Shown piece by piece: positions 5,885 through 9,718 of a stretch of DNA of 9,718 nt. The DNA comes from Planctomycetota bacterium. Its GTDB lineage: Bacteria; Planctomycetota; UBA1135. The translations under genes and the position numbers were made by a program. Under the pieces are notes generated by a model. The model was not told the DNA's origin, ran no database searches, and saw only the letters and a program-made list of their open reading frames with translations. The DNA is taken from positions 1 through 9,718 of the forward strand of contig JAKVCF010000088.1 in assembly GCA_022447335.1 (NCBI GenBank). Direction: 5' to 3'. Within the stretch, counting starts at the first letter, position 1. Each line of letters begins with the position of its first letter.

Positions 5885-7234
5885 ATGTTTGGTCGTATCC
5901 TGGTCGCGAATCGCGGCGAGATCGCATTGCGGGTCATTCGAGCCGCGCACGAGCTCGACTGTGAAGCCGTGGTGGTCTACTCGCAGGGCGACGCCGGCGC
6001 ACCTTGGCTCGACGCGGCGGATGAGTCCATCTGCATAGGTCCGGCTCCGTCCGCGCAGTCCTACCTAGACATCCCGCGCATCCTTGCAGCGGCCGAAGTC
6101 GCGGATGTCGAAGCCATTCATCCGGGCTATGGCTTCCTCGCCGAGAACGCGCACTTCGCCGAAATCTGCGCGGGCTGCAACATCGTCTTCATTGGCCCCC
6201 CCGCAGAAGTGATTAACAGCTGCGGTGACAAGGCCGCTGCCAAGGCCCTGGCCAAGAGTGCTGGGGTTCCGGTGGTACCGGGCTCCGAAGGCGCGGTAGC
6301 TGATGCTGATGAGGCGGCGCGCATTGCCGAAGAAATCGGCTACCCCGTAATGATCAAAGCATCAGCTGGCGGCGGGGGGCGCGGAATGCGCATGGCGCGG
6401 AATGAAATCACGCTGCGCTCGGGGTTCACGGCTGCACAGAACGAAGCAGGCGCCGCCTTTGGCGACGACACAGTCTACGTCGAGAAGTTCGTCGAAAACC
6501 CGCGCCATATCGAGATCCAAGTACTGGCCGGCGCCGATGGCGAGGTAGTGCACTTGGGCGAGCGCGACTGCTCGGTACAGCGCCGCCACCAGAAGCTGGT
6601 CGAGGAGGCGCCCTCACCTGCTCTCACGCCCGAAATTCGAGAGGCTATGGGTGCCGCGGCAGTGGCCTATGCCAAGGCCGCTGGCTATCGCAACGCTGGT
6701 ACGGTCGAATTCTTACTCGACAAGGATGGCGAATTCTACTTCATCGAATTGAACGCCCGCATTCAAGTCGAGCACCCAGTAACCGAAATGGTGACCGGAA
6801 TCGATCTCGTCCGTTGGCAACTACGCGTCGCGGCGGGGGAGAAGCTCGACTTCACGCAGGCAGATGTACAACTCCGCGGCCACGCAATGGAGTTCCGTAT
6901 CAATGCCGAAAATCCAGAGCGAGGCTTTGCACCCGCGCCCGGGAAGATCGACCACTTGGTCTTGCCAGGTGGTCGCGGAGTTCGAATTGACAGCCATGTA
7001 GCTGCTGGCTATGAAATTCCGCGCCACTATGACTCGATGATTGCCAAGCTCATTTGCTACGGCGACGATCGAGACGAAGCCATGCGCATTGCTCGTCGGG
7101 CCCTCAGAGAGTTACGCGTTGAGGGCCGTGGCATCGCAACAACTGCCGGCTTGCATCAACGCATCCTAGCCCAGGCCGATTTTGTCAATGGCAACTTCGA
7201 CACCTCCTTCCTCGAACGCCATCTCGATGTCTGA
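5885..7234 (+). CDS. accC: Biotin carboxylase subunit of acetyl-CoA carboxylase
   Basis: A 449-residue ATP-grasp enzyme, the same length as E. coli AccC, that carboxylates the biotin on AccB using ATP and bicarbonate. The N-terminal domain has ILVANRGEIALRVIRA and HPGYGFLAEN; the ATP-grasp glycine loop is KASAGGGGRGMR (158-169); ENPRHIEIQVL and ERDCSVQRRHQK follow. Catalytic and ligand residues fall at E. coli-like numbers: Lys116, Lys158, Glu275, Glu288, Asn290, Arg292 and Arg338; the segment reads ELNARIQVEHPVTEM, with Ala where many AccC have Thr. The start at 5885 is set by homology (MFGRILVANRGE) and lies one base after the accB stop; the frame is open further upstream but that stretch is accB in another frame. 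No independent Shine-Dalgarno sequence is visible. The stop at 7232-7234 abuts the decarboxylase gene. The partner carboxyltransferase genes are not in the window. Confidence 0.97.
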   Translation: MFGRILVANRGEIALRVIRAAHELDCEAVVVYSQGDAGAPWLDAADESICIGPAPSAQSYLDIPRILAAAEVADVEAIHPGYGFLAENAHFAEICAGCNIVFIGPPAEVINSCGDKAAAKALAKSAGVPVVPGSEGAVADADEAARIAEEIGYPVMIKASAGGGGRGMRMARNEITLRSGFTAAQNEAGAAFGDDTVYVEKFVENPRHIEIQVLAGADGEVVHLGERDCSVQRRHQKLVEEAPSPALTPEIREAMGAAAVAYAKAAGYRNAGTVEFLLDKDGEFYFIELNARIQVEHPVTEMVTGIDLVRWQLRVAAGEKLDFTQADVQLRGHAMEFRINAENPERGFAPAPGKIDHLVLPGGRGVRIDSHVAAGYEIPRHYDSMIAKLICYGDDRDEAMRIARRALRELRVEGRGIATTAGLHQRILAQADFVNGNFDTSFLERHLDV

Positions 7235-7235
7235 T

Positions 7236-8198
7236 ATGCGCCGCGCCCTCGTTACCGGAGCCGCCGGATTCCTTGGATCGCACCTTTGCGAGCCCCTACT
7301 CGCTGCGAACTGGGAAGTCGTTGGCATGGACAACTTCATCACCGGCGATAAGCGCAATTTAGAGGAACTCGAAAAGAATAAGAACTTCCAGTTCGTTCGC
7401 CACGATGTGACCCAGTTCATCCACCTGGCGGGCCCGCTGGATGCGGTCTTTCACTTTGCCTCGCCAGCATCGCCGATCGACTATCGCGAGATCCCAATCC
7501 AGACCATGAAGGTTGGTTCGCTCGGCACACATAACTGCTTGGGCCTAGCTATGGCCAAGCGCGCACGCTTTCTGCTAGCGAGCACCTCGGAATGCTATGG
7601 AGATCCGCTGGTCCACCCGCAACCCGAAGACTATTACGGCAACGTCAACCCAGTCGGCCCACGGGGATGCTACGACGAGGCCAAGCGCTTCGCCGAAGCC
7701 CTAACTATGTCCTATCACCGCCATCACGGACTTGAGACTCGGATCGTGCGGATTTTCAACACGTACGGGCCACGGATGCGCTTAGACGACGGACGCGTAC
7801 TACCAGCCTTCATCGGCCAAGCCATGCGCGGAGAGCCTCTCAGCGTATTCGGCGATGGCCAGCAGACCCGGTCCTTCTGCTATGCCGACGACTTGATTGA
7901 CGGGATTTACCGATTGTTCGAAAGCGACGAGGTATTCCCGACAAATATTGGCAACCCTCGTGAAATGACAATCCTCGAGTTTGCCGAAAAGGTCCAAGAG
8001 GCAGTAGGCTCGACTGTCCCACTAAATTTCCATCCTATGCCTGAAAACGACCCAAAAGTACGTCAGCCAGATATTGGAAAAGCGAAGCGCATCCTCAATT
8101 GGGAACCTAAGGTCCCGCTTGAGGAAGGCATCCAGCGTTGCCTCGGCTACTTCCAAGGGCGCGTGGAAGAGCAGCAGGGCAAAAGCCAAGAGGATTAA
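7236..8198 (+). CDS. UDP-glucuronate decarboxylase (UDP-xylose synthase), extended SDR family
   Basis: A 320-residue NAD-dependent sugar-nucleotide enzyme predicted to convert UDP-glucuronate to UDP-xylose. The Rossmann motif GAAGFLGSH (8-16) opens the protein; ASPASPIDY follows (75-83); the SDR active site is Ser118/Glu119 in STSECYGDP with Tyr146 and Lys150 in GCYDEAKRFAE. The UXS-type signature continues with RIFNTYGPRM (172-181), DDGRVLPAFI, and FGDGQQTRSFCYADDL (205-220), including the Arg that contacts the substrate carboxylate region. These segments favour UXS over dTDP-glucose dehydratase or UDP-glucose epimerase. The ATG at 7236 lies one base after the accC stop; an in-frame ATG at 7227 (three residues longer, overlapping accC) is equally possible, and neither has a Shine-Dalgarno sequence. 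The C-terminal tail is charged and variable. Product points to xylose-containing glycans, but no glycosyltransferase is in the window. Confidence 0.92.
   Translation: MRRALVTGAAGFLGSHLCEPLLAANWEVVGMDNFITGDKRNLEELEKNKNFQFVRHDVTQFIHLAGPLDAVFHFASPASPIDYREIPIQTMKVGSLGTHNCLGLAMAKRARFLLASTSECYGDPLVHPQPEDYYGNVNPVGPRGCYDEAKRFAEALTMSYHRHHGLETRIVRIFNTYGPRMRLDDGRVLPAFIGQAMRGEPLSVFGDGQQTRSFCYADDLIDGIYRLFESDEVFPTNIGNPREMTILEFAEKVQEAVGSTVPLNFHPMPENDPKVRQPDIGKAKRILNWEPKVPLEEGIQRCLGYFQGRVEEQQGKSQED
8188..8194 (+). promoter_or_regulatory. Shine-Dalgarno site for glmS
   Basis: AAGAGGA lies seven bases before the glmS ATG at 8202 and is embedded in the last codons of the decarboxylase gene. It is one of the strongest ribosome-binding sites in the window, which suggests that glmS translation starts independently rather than relying only on coupling. 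Confidence 0.65.
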
Positions 8199-8201
8199 TC
8201 C

Positions 8202-9718
8202 ATGTGCGGCATCGTTGCTGCAATGATCCGCGAAGGCAATGTCATTCCTGACGTGCTCGCAGGGCTCAAGACTCTTGAGTATCGCGGCTACGACTCAGCC
8301 GGCATCGCAGCACTTACGCCAGATGGGCTAGCGGTACGCCGCAAGATGGGCAAGATCGCGGCGCTCGAAGATGAGTTAGCCGCAAACGAACTTCCGGCAA
8401 GTAATTGCGCAGTAGCCCACACGCGCTGGGCAACTCATGGCGCACCGGCAGATCGCAATGCCCACCCGCATCGGGATGACCGACAAGAGGTGGTACTGGT
8501 CCATAACGGCATCATTGAGAACTACGCTGAGCTACGACAACTCCTACACACTCAAGGGCACTCTTTCCGCTCGGAGACCGACACTGAAGTACTCGTCAAC
8601 CTGATCGCGCACCATATGCGCGGCAATGGAAAAAGCCTGCACACTGCAGTGCGGGCCGCGCTTGAACAAGTCCACGGTGCCTATGCCATCGTGGCAATGT
8701 CAATTCATCAGCCCGAACATCTGGTTGTCGCGCGCATGGATTCACCACTGGTCGTAGGCCTGGGCGAGGAAGGCAACTACGCCGCGAGCGACATGCCTGC
8801 CCTGTTACATCTGACGCGCGACTTTCTCATACTTGAAAATGGCGAGTCGGCCGTGCTAACCGATTATGGCGCCGAAGTATTCGACGCGTCCGGTAAAGCA
8901 ATCACGCGCGAAGTGACTCGCTGTGACTGGACGCCTGAGCAGGCAGAAAAAGGCGGCTACCCGCACTTCATGCTCAAAGAAATTGAGGAGCAACCGGACG
9001 TGCTCGCGCGGACGGCCTTCGATCGCATTATCGAGAGCGAAGGCGATGTGCGCTTCGAGCTTGAGTTTGGCCTAGATGACCACGAGCTGCAGCGCTTCAG
9101 CCGCGTGCGCTTTATGGCGATGGGCACGAGCCTGCACTCGGCCTACCTGGGCCAACTAATGCTAGCCGAACTCGCACGCCTACCTGGCGAAACCTTGAAT
9201 GCTAGTGAGTTCCTGTACAGCGCTGAACCGGAAGAAGGTGATGCGCTGACCGTAATCCTCTCGCAGTCTGGAGAAACCGCCGATTCGCTCCGCGCCATGC
9301 GCGAAGTGCAGCGACGTGGCGGGCGCGTACTTGGCATCTGTAATGTGATGGGATCGACGCTTGCGCGCGAAGCTGATCACCTCATTTTGACGCATTGCGG
9401 CCCCGAAGTAGGAGTAGCCAGCACCAAGGCGTTCTTCGGCCAATTAACCGCACTCTATTTGCTCGCAATACGCATCGGGCGGGCCCGCCGCGTGCTGACG
9501 CCTTTACATGGCCGTGACCTACTCCACGACCTGCGCTCGTTACGCCCAAAGCTGGACGTACTTTTCAATGACAACTCGCGCCGAGCGATTTCAGCGGCTG
9601 CTGAGTACCTGACTGGAGTGAAGTCTTGTCTTTTCCTAGGTCGCGGGATGAATTTCCCAATTGCGCTAGAAGGCGCGCTCAAGCTCAAAGAGATCAGTTA
9701 CATCCACGCCGAAGGCTA
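8202..9718 (+). CDS. glmS: Glutamine--fructose-6-phosphate aminotransferase (isomerizing), truncated by window end
   Basis: 505 codons are visible, about 100 short of the usual ~610; the frame is open to the right edge. GlmS makes glucosamine-6-phosphate from fructose-6-phosphate and glutamine, the entry to UDP-GlcNAc, peptidoglycan and glycans. The N-terminal glutaminase begins MCGIV, so Cys2 becomes the N-terminal nucleophile; EYRGYDSAGIA (26-36), HTRWATHG, NAHPH, HNGIIENYAELR and SETDTEV are all present. The hinge segment GGYPHFMLKEIEEQP leads into two SIS isomerase subdomains: AMGTSLHSA (306-314), SQSGETADS (354-362), GICNVMGS, GPEVGVASTKAF, then GRGMNFPIALEGALKLKEISY at the edge. Met307 replaces the Cys usual in the ACGTS motif. 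The gene starts three bases after the decarboxylase stop, so it belongs to the same transcript; there is no room for a glmS ribozyme leader. The gene is intact as far as it can be read. Confidence 0.97.
   Translation, partial: MCGIVAAMIREGNVIPDVLAGLKTLEYRGYDSAGIAALTPDGLAVRRKMGKIAALEDELAANELPASNCAVAHTRWATHGAPADRNAHPHRDDRQEVVLVHNGIIENYAELRQLLHTQGHSFRSETDTEVLVNLIAHHMRGNGKSLHTAVRAALEQVHGAYAIVAMSIHQPEHLVVARMDSPLVVGLGEEGNYAASDMPALLHLTRDFLILENGESAVLTDYGAEVFDASGKAITREVTRCDWTPEQAEKGGYPHFMLKEIEEQPDVLARTAFDRIIESEGDVRFELEFGLDDHELQRFSRVRFMAMGTSLHSAYLGQLMLAELARLPGETLNASEFLYSAEPEEGDALTVILSQSGETADSLRAMREVQRRGGRVLGICNVMGSTLAREADHLILTHCGPEVGVASTKAFFGQLTALYLLAIRIGRARRVLTPLHGRDLLHDLRSLRPKLDVLFNDNSRRAISAAAEYLTGVKSCLFLGRGMNFPIALEGALKLKEISYIHAEG

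Noticed and set aside
8150..8201. glmS ribozyme or GlcN6P-responsive leader upstream of glmS
   Set aside because: Only three bases separate the decarboxylase stop from the glmS start, so there is no non-coding leader; upstream sequence is well-conserved coding sequence.
1..9718. Mobile element, phage, defence system or CRISPR array
   Set aside because: No transposase, integrase, nuclease or repeat-spacer pattern was seen on either strand; nearly all bases are accounted for by conserved chromosomal genes.

Overview
This is a GC-rich, gene-dense bacterial chromosomal segment with short or overlapping gene borders. Nine substantial genes plus a gene tail are visible. The Minf_1886-family protein near the left end (a small uncharacterised family I associate with Planctomycetota and Verrucomicrobia) and the HEAT-like/PDZ/S41 protease with Asp/Asn-rich calcium-loop-like motifs both point to a planctomycete-type organism. 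That is an inference from family recognition, not from a search. I saw no transposase, phage gene, CRISPR array, tRNA or rRNA.

Layout. (1) Positions 1-83: last codons of an unidentified plus-strand gene. (2) 168-2468, plus strand: Minf_1886-family protein, AI-2E/PerM-type membrane protein, and a PgeF/YfiH (laccase-domain) protein, with gaps of 32 and 7 bases. (3) 2498-4822, minus strand: a 774-residue exported S41 C-terminal-processing-type protease, convergent with pgeF and divergent from moaC. (4) 4863-9718, plus strand: moaC, accB, accC, a UDP-glucuronate decarboxylase (UXS) gene and glmS, which runs off the right edge. Gaps after moaC are 55, 1, 1 and 3 bases, so accB to glmS almost certainly form one transcript.

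The right-hand cluster supplies precursors: biotin carrier and biotin carboxylase of acetyl-CoA carboxylase (malonyl-CoA for fatty acids), UDP-xylose synthesis, and glucosamine-6-phosphate synthesis (amino-sugar and cell-envelope precursors). MoaC (molybdopterin biosynthesis) is the functional outlier at the front. PgeF on the left side also touches peptidoglycan precursor quality, so much of the window relates loosely to envelope building, but this may be coincidence.

No clearly new system is present; most of this is conserved housekeeping sequence. The points most worth a second look are a pair of EF-hand-like loops inserted inside the catalytic domain of the S41 protease, the mixed moaC-accBC-uxs-glmS cluster, and small perfect hairpins placed exactly on several gene starts that lack a clear Shine-Dalgarno sequence. 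Start codons fall into two groups: those with a good Shine-Dalgarno sequence (168, 4863, 8202) and those without one (593, 1692, 5407, 5885, 7236).
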